A stretch of 64,000 bases of DNA from assembly GCF_905220365.1 (NCBI RefSeq), contig NC_061154.1:8990001-9054000 (forward strand). The letters run 5' to 3'. The notes under the pieces were generated by a model, which was not told where the DNA came from, ran no database searches, and worked only from the letters and a program-made list of their open reading frames with translations. The position numbers and the translations under genes were made by a program. The DNA comes from Vanessa cardui (Eukaryota > Arthropoda > Insecta > Lepidoptera > Nymphalidae). Positions 47,095 to 58,808 of the stretch are shown piece by piece. Every line of letters starts with the position of its first letter. Positions within the stretch are counted from its first letter, which is position 1.

Positions 47095-47469
47095 CTTGGG
47101 ATGGACACGGGTTATAAACAAACAATATTCTTCTTGAATCCAGATTTATTTTGTTAACATTGGTTTCACATTAATCAGTGTTTCAAATTATACATCTAAT
47201 ATATTATATTTTCAAAACTAGTCTATCGTTCTCATTATTCAAGAATGATCCACATTCAATTCAAACATTGCCGTCGCATTCGATTCTTATATCATTTCTT
47301 TTCCTTACCGGCCAGTACCAGACATTCATTCAGTCGGCCAGCATTAATCGTTAAAAATTAAAATATTACATTACCACATATTCGAAAAATAGTCAATCGA
47401 CATATCATTCATTAAATAATTCTAATAAATTATAGTTATACAATGTGTAAAAAAATAATAACTCTAACA
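47095..47469 (-). repeat. 5' LTR of gypsy-type element
   Basis: Same sequence as 40991-41365 with a constant offset of 6104 across all checked points; no mismatch found. It supplies the promoter of the element. The flanking GGTAT at 47470-47474 is the target duplication. Confidence 0.88.
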
Positions 47470-47474
47470 GGTAT

Positions 47475-47868
47475 ATTTGGAGCCGGTGTCAGCCACGGTG
47501 CCCTTGCCCCAACAATCAAAAGAAAGAAGCGATACGAGCCCCTTGATTGATCCAGTATATTATTGTGTAAAAGGTAATTTGTAAAAAACATATTTGTTAA
47601 AGTATTCTCGTATTGTTTTTTGAAAGATATACTGTAGGGTTTTATTGGCTGACACCGACTCCAAATATAACAATATTTATAACTACATGATATAATCGTT
47701 AATCGACTTTTAGTAGTCTAATATTTTTCATTTCATTTAACTTAAGAAGACTCTAAAAAATATGTTGAATACGCAATTATTTTTATTGATTTTTCGTGCA
47801 TATTCATTCGTTTTAAAATAGTGTTTTGTTTGAAGTCGGTTTTTCTTTTTGTTAAAATTTTTATTTAT
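47475..47868. repeat. Loop and right arm of large inverted-repeat element
   Basis: It begins 'atttggagccggtgtcagcc' (end of the left arm after the LTR insertion), has an unpaired loop of about 150 bp, then 'ggctgacaccgactccaaat' and the long right arm to 'gttaaaatttttatttat'. The right arm pairs with 40788-40990. Each arm carries 'accgacttc/gaagtcggt' near its outer end. Confidence 0.78.
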
Positions 47869-48215
47869 TTTTTGATTTTAAGTGAAGCTGATGTTGACTA
47901 ACTATTTTTTTTAATATGGATAGATTAAGCGTTCCTTTTATATGAGTCAGAAACTACTTCGAGGACAATTTCAAAGGAAACTTGCGAATAAAGCAAAAAT
48001 AGACTTTCGAAAATGAGGATTTAATACGTCACGCGGCGTAAACTACAAGGATCGCTCAAAAGAGCTGTAATCGAACTCAGCAAAAAAACTTTGAAAAAGA
48101 CCAGCTATATTTCGTACATCATATGACATCACATCACATACACAAAATTTGATTAAAGATAGTAAGAAATTCTGCCCCATATCGCACCCTAACTGCGAGC
48201 CGTATAGGAGTTCGA

Positions 48216-48467
48216 TCACTACATAGTATAAAACAAAGTCGCTTTCTCTGTCCCTATATCTTTAAATCTACGCAACGGATTTTGATGCGGTTTTTTTTAA
48301 AAGATAGTGTGATTCAAGGGGATGGTTTGTGTATATAATACATAAACAAAATAGTAAAGAAACACTGATAATTTCAGAAGTTTGCGATGTGATGTCGTAA
48401 ATAAACAAATTCTGTAGTATATTTAGTATCAGTATTGCACCCGTGCGAAGCCGGGGTGGGTAGCTAG
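48216..48467 (+). mobile_element. Helitron-like element, complete termini
   Basis: 252 bp. 5' TC at 48216 preceded by A, 3' CTAG at 48464-48467 followed by T: the A|TC...CTAG|T signature of Helitrons. A GC-rich stem (CACCCG ... CGGGGTG) sits about 7 nt before the end. Contains 'gtcgctttctctgtcccta' and 'ttgcacccgtgcgaagccgg'. Non-coding and non-autonomous. Cleanest copy of the family (14818-14965, 39886-40284, 52929-53406, 55106-55515). Confidence 0.7.
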
Positions 48468-48544
48468 TTGATTAAAATATTCGACTATGATAATTACATA
48501 AACATAACCACATTACGGAAGGTGACTCAAATATCCAAATAACC

Positions 48545-48960
48545 TATAAATAAAAGATTCGACCGAGTATCGCTAACGTGCTCCTCAGAATTGTTCCGTT
48601 CCCTTCCGTTCCGTTACTTTGTCATGGATCCTGTGCTCAGAACCTTACCAAACTTTCACCAAATTACCCTTGAAGTATATATTTTATAATAAAAAAAGAA
48701 TTATCAAAATTCATTAACGTGATTTTCAGTTATTCACCTATTTGTCGCGCATATACATAATGCAAATTTAAGACTTATGTCGTTTTCATATGGATACCAT
48801 CATCGGAAAAAAATGGGACCCCACGGGAAGCACTACCTTTCAAACAAAAAAAAAAATATCAAAATCGGTCCACCCAGTGAAAAGTTATGAGGTAACAAAA
48901 AAAAAAAAAAATACAGACGAATTGATAACCTCCTCCTTTTGGAAGTCGGTTGATAAAACA
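48545..48960 (+). repeat. Widespread lepidopteran repeat ending in GAAGTCGGTT
   Basis: Segments in order: 'gaccgagtatcgctaacgtg', 'cagaaccttaccaaactttc', 'tatggataccatcatcgg', 'atgggaccccacgggaagc', 'tccacccagtgaaaagttat', 'ttggaagtcggttgat'. I recognise this order from common interspersed repeats in butterflies and moths. The GAAGTCGGTT end is shared with the large inverted-repeat element. A 97-codon open frame across it is not a gene. Confidence 0.55.
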
Positions 48961-49444
48961 GTTAAAATAGGTACGTTAAGGTTAAGCTACTTTTTAATTT
49001 TTTGGCAACATGTTATTTTATGTTATTTTACTAAAATAGTTCATTTAAGAAAAAGGGACAATATGTTTCATTTGCTGTATTAAAAAAAAACACTACGTGC
49101 TATTATTTGAATATGAAATTTTCTGCACATATTTAAATTAAGTTATTGTTTAAATATTGAATTAAATTCCACATTTGGCACGAAACGCACATATTTTCTT
49201 TCGTATAAGTAACACATTCGCTAACGCGCAACTCTTTTCGCAACTAGCTCGTTGTTATACATTCCAAATGCTAAATATAAATATTTTTATTCGGCCTATA
49301 ATTAAATTAATACGCGAAGATAAAACTCTTGAAACCTGTTATAATCATAACGCAAGTTTTGATAAAGTTTAATATTAATTTAGAGTAGAACAGCAAAACG
49401 TACTATTAAAATCATAAATAAATCAAAATTGAAAATCCACAACA

Positions 49445-49680
49445 GCGCGATTTTTTAGACATTTTCTGCCTCGCAAAACCATTTTGTGGAACCAGCTTTC
49501 ACCGGCGGTTTTTCCAAACCGATACGACATGGAAACCTTCAAGAAAAGAGCGTACTCCTTCCTTAAAGGCCGGCAACGCATCTGCAAGCCCCCTGGTGTT
49601 GCAGATGTCCATGGGCGGTGGTAGTCACTTTCCATCAGGTGAGCCTAATGCTTGTTTGCCACCAATGTCATAAAAAATAT
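49445..49680 (+). mobile_element. LINE ORF2 C-terminus (KKRAYSFLKGRQR) and 3' UTR
   Basis: Open for 60 codons to the TAG at 49622-49624, reading FLPRKTILWNQLSPAVFPN, then RYDMETFKKRAYSFLKGRQR. The LWNxLP...FP..Y....FK......KGRQR pattern is the C-terminus of a LINE common in Lepidoptera. The UTR has 'tccatgggcggtggtagtca' and 'ttccatcaggtgagcct'. 5'-truncated; the - strand open frame here is a shadow. Confidence 0.75.
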
Positions 49681-50708
49681 CTATTACATTAATAATAATA
49701 ATTTTCAAACCTATGACAAGTTTTATTTTCATTTAATTGCATTGTAAATGCACTGTAACTGCACTGACTCTTTTAAATTATGTTATTAATAGCAATTAAA
49801 ATTTATACATTACTTTATTTAGAGTTTTTCGAAAACAACTTGCTTTGATTTTGGTTACGATTTTACATTATTTTATTATACAGTCGTAACACTCTCTAAC
49901 CGGCCAATAACTTTTACCGTTCTATGAAATCAATTCTTTTTTAAATCTTAATAATTTAAATAAAGAACTTGCAATCAAGAATTTTCTTCACGTCTACGGC
50001 TGGACCACATCAAAATCGGAAAATAACCGATATTTTATGTGCAGCTAGGTATCTATTTTATCACTGTACAAAAATCGGCATACACTGTTAATGTATAAGA
50101 TATTTGTATACAAACGTTACGTTGCTATTACATTCTGTCGTAATAAATTATAGATTAATGTTTAGGTTTCATATTTGCGGAGTTTATCTCAGCTAATATT
50201 ATCGTTGCTAGCCTAAGTGTTATAATATATCAAAGATTCGTGGCGTAAATAGTCTGAGTCTTGTACTCTGTAGCTTGTGTAGTCTCGGGAGTCCGTTCTT
50301 GAGTGGAAAGCGATAGATTATTATATCGCATTAGCAGTAATACCCTACGAATACAACACTCTATATGTATTTAATATAAAAATGTAAAATTTATCGTATA
50401 ACATTAAAGCTATCACATGCGTTAATACAAGACGCATAGTATTCCCTCGAGATGTACCCACAGCATAAATATGTGACGAGTTGGAGATATAATACTATAG
50501 CAAGATAACCTAATGAGATATGAGGCTGTAAAAGATGCGAGCTCATTCGGGAATTGGGATCATTTCCAAGGAGCCGTGCCAAATCTCTCGCCAAATTATT
50601 CATACGGTGGCGTCTATACGATCTAATGTCGAATGTCTGGGCTCGGACTTGCGTAGGCCCGAAACTAAACTCGTGTGTATACGCTCTATAGACAGATGTA
50701 ATGTTTGT

Positions 50709-50852
50709 GTAAAAAAATACATATAAATTACCAGACATTAAGATATTAATAGAATATTTGTAGTAGTACTTCGCCTGTTTGTGGAAAAGAAACATATAAA
50801 TTACACGAACATTAAGATATTACTAAGATATTTGTAGTAGTAGTTCGTGGGT
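50709..50852 (+). repeat. Imperfect tandem duplication, about 73-bp unit
   Basis: Unit 1 (50709-50782) and unit 2 (50783-50852) share 'acatataaattac', 'acattaagatatta' and 'atatttgtagtagta' in the same order and spacing, with several substitutions. Confidence 0.7.
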
Positions 50853-50914
50853 AAATACAAGCGACTCACCACAGTTCACTGGAAACCAATACTTCCTAAG
50901 AATTACACTTACTT

Positions 50915-51150
50915 ATTGATAGTCAAATTAAACACTACCACTGGTTCGGAAAAGAAAATACGCCGAGAAGAATCGGCGAAAGAAACTTAGCGGGTCTTTT
51001 TTTATCAATGTTACTATATATGTATTGAACAGAAATAGCTACGAGCCAATCGTGTTATACCCTATCAATGATAAAGTCATTAATTGTGTAATAATAACTT
51101 TCGCACAAATGCGTTTCTTAACAATTTCGAATTTAAGAAACGTTTAAAAT
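50915..51150 (-). mobile_element. LINE (CR1/Jockey-like) 3' end, diverged
   Basis: The reverse complement carries an RFLNSKLLRNAFVRK-like tail, then the UTR with 'ctaagtttctttcgccgatt' and 'ccgaaccagtggtagtgttt', matching the order in 30121-30652. No hexamer tail; older copy. Confidence 0.6.
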
Positions 51151-51935
51151 TCCTGAACTCACCAATACTTATGTGCTGTGAACTTATGATCATGTGGCTC
51201 ATTTACCAGTCCACCTAAATTTATAAAAAATATAGTTACAGAAGCACAGAGGTATTTAACATTTTTTATAATTATGAAAATGTGAAACATCCATGGCGCG
51301 TATATATTATTATTATTAGCGCGCTTTGGGGGTAGAACAGACTCATATGTCACGAAAATCGGCATGATGCTCTCGTCTTCGTATTGCGCCCTGTTCCATC
51401 GGGCCATTCCATTTTTCTTAATGTTATTATTAAGATTATACATATTAGGTTACGAAACTTATCACTATTTTTGCGATTTTATTAATTAAGAAAATGATGT
51501 GATATAATACAAAAGTTGTAACCTGTAGGTATTGCTTAAGAATAATGATAGAGATACATTTTTAACTTTGCCGTTTCGTAAATTCAAATCGTTATTCATT
51601 CGATATAAGATTTTATAGATGATAAAAAAGCGTGGAGTTAATACCTATTGACTTCCAAGCAGGATAAATTAATTTATATATATATGTATAAATGGATTAA
51701 AAAATATTTGTATTATCTGTTTGACCTAGAAACTGAGAATGTTACTTTTTCATAGTATTAGTATAGATTTTTTTTACAAAACTAGCTTGTTAACTATATT
51801 AAATTAAAACATTTATTAAAAGTTAGAACCATTGTTTTGTTGGTATATATTTGTTAACAAAGGACTTAAACTGAAAGTAATGAAAATTCCGCTCTGTATA
51901 TTCATGAGGGCATGATTAAAGTAAAAAAAGTAAAG

Positions 51936-52201
51936 TGACAGCCTGTAAATTTCCCACTGCTGGGCTAAGCCCTCCTCTTCCCTTAACATAACAGGTTTGG
52001 AACATATTCCACCACGCTGTTCCAATGCGGGTTGGTGGAATGCACATGTGGCAGAATTTCGATGAAATTAGACACATGCAGGTGTTCCTCACGATGTTTT
52101 CCATCACCGCCGAGCACGAGATTGATTATAAACACTAATTAAGCACATATATATAGTGGTGCTTGCCTGGGTTTGAACTGACAATCATCAGTTAAGATGC
52201 A
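51936..52201 (-). repeat. tRNA-derived SINE (family B), head-truncated
   Basis: Inverse copy with all body segments ('cctgtaaatttcccactgct', 'tccaccacgctgttccaatg', 'agtggtgcttgcctgggttt'). It stops at 'cagttaagatgca', losing the A box. Confidence 0.75.
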
Positions 52202-52928
52202 ACATAACATTTCTATTACAACAAAAATACATTTTTTACAATTTTCTTGACTAATTTTGATATTATGCTTGAAGTGTTCAATAATTTTTTTTCGTAAATA
52301 TTCATCTCATGACAGAATTCCTTCCAGAGCGTTCTTTTCTATAACGATCCCCTCGGCGCTCTTAATGATAATGTTGTTGCTTATTTTAAATTTAGAACCT
52401 TATAGATTAACGTGGAAAACGCTTGAGAATATATAAACGAAGATAAGATATATGTATATAAGATATATACGATAAGATTTACGGGAGTACACTATATTTT
52501 AATTTAACATATTGAATTAAAACGTATGAAAATTTATATTAAGATGGTTTGTAAATTTACTTATATTCACACAAACGTAATAATTTGAATAAAACAATAA
52601 AGTAGCTATTTATAAACATTTGGTATTTCTTTACTATACTTGCCATATACCCTAATAAATTTTAGGAATAAACTTCGAGATTTTAATCCTAGCTCACTAT
52701 ACGGTAAGGTGGTTTAATTCCAAGCTCATGAGACCAGAGGTTGGTGCGGTTAGGGACCTTAACTCGATCTTCAACCAAGAAGGCTTGTAGAGTAAAGTGA
52801 TCAAAGTCACGTAAATGAAATTGTCGTTTAAGTCAGTTTTATTCTGAAAAATAAATTGAATCATAAAAAATAATTAATTATCTTATGCACGATATCGTAT
52901 TTGCTACGTAATCATTAAATAGAATAAA

Positions 52929-53406
52929 TCAAAGTGTCTTACCGCTGTCTGTCCCTATGTTTGCTTAGATCTTTAAAGTTACACAACGGATTTTGATGCT
53001 GTTTTAATTGATGGAGTGACGCGAGAGGAAGGTTTTTGTATTGTTGAAGTTTCTGACGCGATGTCGTAGATAAACAAATTCTATAGTATATATATGTTTA
53101 TTTATGATATAGTTTGGCGGTCGAGCATATGGACCACCTAATAGTAAGTGGTCACCATAACCCATAGGCAATGACGCTGTAAGAAATATTACAATTCCTT
53201 ACATCGTCAATATGCCACCAACCTTGGGAAATAAGATGTCACGTCCCTTGTGCCTGTAGTTACACTAGCTTACTCATCCTTCCAACCGGAATACAACTGA
53301 TCAGTGTGTGGTATCTACCCAGACGGCCTTGCACTAAGCCCTACCACCAAGAAATTCCTATTTAGTATGAGTATTGTACCCGTGCAAAGCCGGGGTGGGT
53401 CACTAG
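52929..53406 (+). mobile_element. Helitron-like element interrupted by a SINE-like repeat
   Basis: The left part has 'gctgtctgtccctatg', 'acacaacggattttgatgct' and 'gacgcgatgtcgtagataaa'. The right part has 'ttgtacccgtgcaaagccgg' and ends CTAG at 53403-53406 followed by T. The SINE-like copy 53097-53351 sits between them. Confidence 0.7.
53097..53351 (-). repeat. Nymphalid-type SINE-like repeat nested in Helitron
   Basis: Inverse copy from 'tttatttatgatatagtttg' to the head 'gccctaccaccaag'. A short internal deletion removes part of the segment before 'tgatcagtgtgtggt'. Confidence 0.72.
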
Positions 53407-53933
53407 TTAGAACTTAACCAAACTCAAAACGATGGTGTCGGATACGATCACATGAGGTTTTTTTTTATGAAGTAGTATTTATGAAGTAAGAAAGATCAGT
53501 GGACTTATCTTATTGTGGACTATATACTTAAAATTATTTTAATTAATCGGGGATTAAAGCAACTTTACTATTCGTATTTTTGTTAGAGACCACCAACAAA
53601 ATTCCCAAGGACTCATCAGATTTTAATCTTATGCAGCTTAAACACTGCACGTGATATAGAGTATAATGCATCATGTTAACGAATTGGTCGGTGAAATCTG
53701 TACCGTTGATTAATGCCAACATTAATTTTATGAATATTCCGTTAATTGAGTCAAAATTTAACTTAAGGCTTTTGCTAAAATATATTTAATAAAAATAAAC
53801 GAATATTGAGAATTCAATAATGTTACAAATTCTGCTATCATGTTATTAATTTTCGTAAGAATTTTCACATCACATTATATAGAAATGTTCGTATATTAAT
53901 GTAGGTCTTTATAAAAGACGACGACGAAATTTG

Positions 53934-54130
53934 ATGACCTCCGTGGTCAACTAGTTTCTACACCGGTTTTTATGGCTACGTCTCTCCGTCCCGGGTTCGA
54001 TTCCCGGCCGAGACGATGTAGAAAAAATTGATTAATTTTCTATGTTTTCTTGGGTCTGGATGTTTGTGGTACTGCTTTAGCTACTTACTTTGGGATCAGA
54101 GTAATGTATATGATGTTATTCAGTATTAAA
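53934..54130 (+). repeat. tRNA-derived SINE (family E)
   Basis: Head 'gatgacctccgtggtcaa', B box GGTTCGATTCC at 53994-54004, body 'gggtctggatgtttgtggta', 'tgggatcagagtaatgtata'. Second copy of the family at 28212-28420. Confidence 0.8.
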
Positions 54131-54955
54131 AAAGACGTGAGCATCTAGAAAAGAGCAGTATATGCTTTAGATAGAGAGTTCCCTTAAACTGATATGACAC
54201 GGGATATGGTAAACATTCGAATCACTCTATCAAAAATAAAAAATAAAATAAATAAAACAGGCTACGGCCTTTTTTTTGTGAGTAGGTTTCTTATTTAGAT
54301 TTACTAGGGCTGATGATACCTTTTATTAAAAAAAGCTGCCACTTCCGACTAAGGCATTCATTTTGAACAGTCACTAACCAAAAAGCGTGCTCAACTGTAT
54401 GGCAAGGGATGAAAATCCGAAACGATTGGAAAGAGATTAAGTACAGGACTAATGACTTTAGGTACTTTTCAAAGCATACATGTGTAACAAAATCATATGT
54501 GTAACACTAGATGTTCCAAACTGCTAATGAAAATTTGTTTAGTGTTCCAATCTTCGTTTGAAACCTTCACCTTAAATTCGATTTTTATTTCTAATCGATT
54601 AAATATTTTAATTCGATTGAAAATATAGTACGCAGTCTTGAACATACAAGAAATTAAAAAAGGATATGTCACATTCCTCAGATAATATTGCCCTGTGGTA
54701 TTCGCAGTGACTATTTCTGTGTACCTCAACTTTATCTGTGTCTAAGTCCGGTTAAGATTAGTTCTAGACTGTTTAAAGTTCGAACAAACTTCGCAAAAGC
54801 ATTTAAACTTCGAAACAAACCTCAGGGAAATTTACGGCTCGTATGATAATGGGGAGACTTATGGATAACATACTCACTTAACTTCTGTTAACGTATGTCT
54901 AACTCTGATATGTTATTTTAAATGTACCGATAATAGAACATATTGATGAAAGATA

Positions 54956-54997
54956 TTCCGTGTAATTAATATATATTTTAATATTAATTACACGGAA
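54956..54997. repeat. Perfect 17-bp inverted repeat, 8-nt loop
   Basis: TTCCGTGTAATTAATAT at 54956-54972 and its exact complement at 54981-54997. Confidence 0.75.
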
Positions 54998-55105
54998 AGT
55001 CTGATATTTTTTTATAGTCAGCAAATTTATCGTTACGCAAAAAAATGTATAGGACTTTGCACTGCCACCGTTCGGTATATACAATAACTAATATATATAC
55101 ATATA

Positions 55106-55515
55106 CTAGAAACCCGCCTCGGCTTCACACGGGTACAAGACTGATACTAAATTTACTATACATTTTATTAATTTACGACATCATGTTAGAATGATGAGTC
55201 GAGATGGCCCAGTGGTTAGAATGCGTGCATCTTAACCAATGATTGCGGATTCAAACCCAGACAAGCACCACTAAATATTCATAAGCTTTATTTATTTATA
55301 AGCTTTATATTCATAATTTATGTTAATAATTCGTCCCGTGTTTGGTGGTGAAGGAAAACATCGTGAGGAAACCAAGCAAGCCGCATTGGAACAGTGTGGT
55401 GGAATATGTTCCAAAGCTTCTCCTCAAAGGGAGAGGAGGCCATAGCCTAGCAGTGGGAAATGACAGGCAGTTGCTGTATAAGCATGACTAGGGACAGAAA
55501 GCGGTAAGCTATATA
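55106..55515 (-). mobile_element. Helitron-like element split by a SINE
   Basis: CTAG at 55106-55109 preceded by A, then 'ggcttcacacgggtacaaga' and 'ttacgacatcatgtta'. After the SINE at 55195-55482 the element's other end appears as 'tagggacagaaagcggtaag'. The middle part is missing. Confidence 0.55.
55195..55482 (+). repeat. tRNA-derived SINE (family B), full head
   Basis: 'gagatggcccagtggttaga' (A box) and 'gcggattcaaaccca' (B box region) open the copy. The body runs to 'ggccatagcctagcagtggg'. It carries a small local duplication of 'ataagcttta'. Inserted inside the Helitron-like element. Confidence 0.8.
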
Positions 55516-55519
55516 TTTA

Positions 55520-58083
55520 AGGACTTAATGTCATTGAAATTTAATTTACCAAATTACAAATGCATGTAAGGTAAGGAAAAAGAATAAAAAAATGTTCAGG
55601 CGCATCATATATCCATGTGAAGTGAACTCTAGATTTTTTCCATTCAAAAGACTAACGATTCGGAAATGACAAACTCGAAGCTATTTTTTGAAAATGCCAA
55701 ATGATCGCCGTATCGAAATACTCGGCGTGTCAGATTTCTATACAGACGATTCAACGTGATGTCCCAAACGTGCTTACCAAAAATTTGACGATTATTTTGA
55801 AGGGTATTTTTCAAATGACGGCAAGGAAAAAAATATTTAACTCACTATTATTTGGTAGTATCAAAGAAATTCCCGATAATCAAATGCATAGAAGCAAATG
55901 TGTTATGAAAATGTGTTGTAATTGAAATAAAAACAAAACACCCCGCAGAAAGTTATTAATATTCATGAATATCAAACAAATATTATAAATATTGATATGT
56001 ATGGTGAATATTATTTTAAATATAAAACCGCATATGTTATTTCTTGATAGCTAGATAGATAGATATGTATACTAGTTATGGTCTTTTTAACGTGATTACA
56101 GTAATCAACACTGACGGAAAGTGAGGTAGAGATGGTGTGATAGAGACAGAAGAAGTAAAAGAGAGAGAAAAACGATGAGTTGATTTATTTTAAACAAAAA
56201 CAATCTACTTCGTCTTGTGGAAATCGGTAGATAATATTATTCCTTTCCCTGAATTTTTAATTTAGTTAAGTAATAATAATAACTTTCACTCTCTCTATTA
56301 TTACAAGGTGCACTGTTCATTTAGTAATTAACCTGTCCTTAATAGGCTGCTCTACGCACAATCTTATATAAAAAAGCTAATATATGGAGAGGCACTCTTC
56401 AGGATGTAAGGTATCCCCCCTTATGTTAATCTGCCACGTCCGATTAAATCCCAAAAGCCCTCTTGGTTTCCCCTACTAGTTTAAATATTTCAGAATTCGT
56501 GTATCCTAAATGAAACTGAGCGTGTACCGCTGATGCCATATTTAAATTGTGCTATACAATTACTTACTACAGAATAAGCTAATTTTAAACTCAAATTTTA
56601 AAATAAATATGATATGTACATATAATTTGGGAGGTAGGCAAGTTTTTTGATTATCACAATGGTAGGTAAAACATAAATTCAGATTTGACTACTTATATAT
56701 TTTTCAATAATAATCAATACTGTTGTATACTCAATTCGACAGGTCGAGTTCTATAAAATTAATTAACTCAGTAGATATTTACCTAACGTTTATCAAATAA
56801 TTTATTTATTAGAATCGTTCGAGTCGAGTGTAAATGCTTCTCCTTGGGATAAACCAATCTCTAAATAACACGATAACGGTCAGCATATTTAATCGAATCC
56901 ATTCGTTTAGAGTCTGTTATTGGCTATCCACAGAATTTCATTTCGACGTCCAGATTGGATGTTATTGAATGTTGAGCCGTGGTCGGTTGCGATCATTCCT
57001 CTTGAAATATTTTATGTCATCTAAATTCAGATAGCTTTGGAAGCGTTATCGTACGAAAATCGCTTCTTATTGCGATACAAATTTCACTAGAACGATAAAT
57101 GTCCATTGAAGATTATTGAGGGTATTTTAACGGTTGAATAAAATCGAATGTCTTTTATGTATTTTTTTTTAATCTTGTTTTATTATTCGATTAGATTGAG
57201 TATCAATTTTTTATTTACAATTATATCTTCAAATTCTTTCTAAAATAAGTGTGTTATTGAAAAATATACAGAGTGATTAGAGATTGTTATAAAATGGGTT
57301 TGAAAAAATCGATATTTTAAAGGATAAGATAAACAAAAAAATCTTTTAAACGATATCCTGATAAACGGTGAAGGATTTTCACTTGTTATCGGTGGAAATT
57401 CACTAAAAGTGAGTTCAGAAATTGGGAAATAGACTTTTGTTATGTTTAAACAGTGAAGAGGCTTAAAATGGATATATTTTTTAAATTGTTCTGTGTTGAG
57501 TTTACGTGTTTCAAATATTTTTAAGATACCTAATAATTAAGTTGTTTAAATATATGTCTTTGATTTTTAATAAAATATAGAATGCAATTTAAAATACGTA
57601 TTGGCTTGTAAGTTACAAACAAGCTGAAGTACTAACTGTAATTCTCCTTGAAATCAACGAACTACTATGATACAAATATAGTTAATAAAGAATCCCTTTG
57701 CAATTATTTAATTCCACAAATAGGTTCACATATGTGAGATTACTCGGCACAGTACAAGCGTTTCGTAGTTCAAGGAGCTTCAGACGTACCCTGAGTGAAC
57801 TACACACGGTTTTGAATTGTTGTTCATGAACATTATCATTTCACAATATAACTAAAGAGTGCTTCTATTAAATTTAACAATCTATCATAAGCAGAGATGA
57901 TAATCATAATCATGATTATATAGGTACTAGGATGGGTTAGCAAGTGGACAAAAGACGTAAAAATGAAAGAAAGCGGTGAATATGTTGGTAGAAATGTGTG
58001 TTAAATGAGCAACGCCCATGATATAATGGGGCTTGGTATTATTATTTTTGTGCCGTAAATGGTACTGTTATTCTAATCAAAGT
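55520..58083. other. Unrecognised AT-rich DNA
   Basis: Open frames such as 55701-55925 are short and show no motif. I see no repeat that I can name. Confidence 0.4.
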
Positions 58084-58084
58084 T

Positions 58085-58110
<26 letters not shown>
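58084..58110. repeat. (GA)n microsatellite
   Basis: 'gagagagagagagag' with one interruption, about 27 bp. Confidence 0.9.
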
Positions 58111-58115
<5 letters not shown>

Positions 58116-58808
58116 GTATTAAACATTACGATAATATTACGTTTCATTTAATTTCTGAGAAATAAATTACATATAAAAGGAAGTAACATACTATAAGTAT
58201 GTTAATGCAAGAAATAATAGTATGTGATTAAGAATACAGAACAACAGAGATACCATTTTAATCATGTTTATTTTCTATAAATACAATGATAAAATATATA
58301 TTATTCATAACACTGTATCCAAATCTATAAACACATACTTTTTAAAACAAACTTAAAGAACACATCTACAAGAATGACCAGACATAACTAGACGACTTTT
58401 AGGGGAAATATTTCAGCTTATACATGTGTATGTAAGGTCTTGCTTCTTAAATGTGTCGATGTTAAACATTCCTTATGTATTAATTAACTTAATTAAACGG
58501 TCTCAAAACGTCTTCCGCTTTACAATTAATTTTAATACTATAAGTGCCACAGACTGATAAGATCTCCATCAAATACAGATAAGATATTTCCTTTGTTCTA
58601 TATTAGGCAAAGGTTTCAATTGTGTCTGTCAGATTCTCACTCACATGATTATCATTGTGTCATAGCTTGAACTATAGTTCGTCCGTAAAAATATATCGGT
58701 TTCTGTAAGTCTCCCGCAAAACTTCGCGTTTATCTAAGATATTTTTTAGGTATTTTGTAACATATGACAGGTTTTATTTAAAAAATTAAAGTAGTAAAGT
58801 AGTAAAAG

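Larger units (their letters stand above)
40991..47469 (-). mobile_element. Ty3/gypsy-type LTR retrotransposon
   Basis: Near-complete element, about 6.5 kb, coding strand -. Order on the coding strand: 5' LTR (47095-47469), leader, gag-like region with Arg-Gly-Leu tandem repeats, CCHC knuckles, protease, reverse transcriptase, RNase H, integrase, 3' LTR (40991-41365). RT before integrase places it in Ty3/gypsy. There is no env-like frame. GGTAT duplicates flank it at 40986-40990 and 47470-47474. I found no difference between the LTRs, implying recent insertion. The coding region is interrupted by four frame breaks (entries below). The tRNA primer-binding site is not recognised; a weak purine tract (GGACAGGAAGG) lies just before the 3' LTR. 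Confidence 0.9.

Noticed and set aside
48790..49083. 97-codon + strand open frame
   Set aside because: Lies in a known-type interspersed repeat and includes poly-A derived Lys runs.
50391..50795. 134-codon - strand open frame
   Set aside because: Runs through a local tandem duplication and shows no family motif.
55195..55275. Possible tRNA gene (A and B box)
   Set aside because: It is the head of a SINE with a degenerate tRNA fold and a common SINE body.
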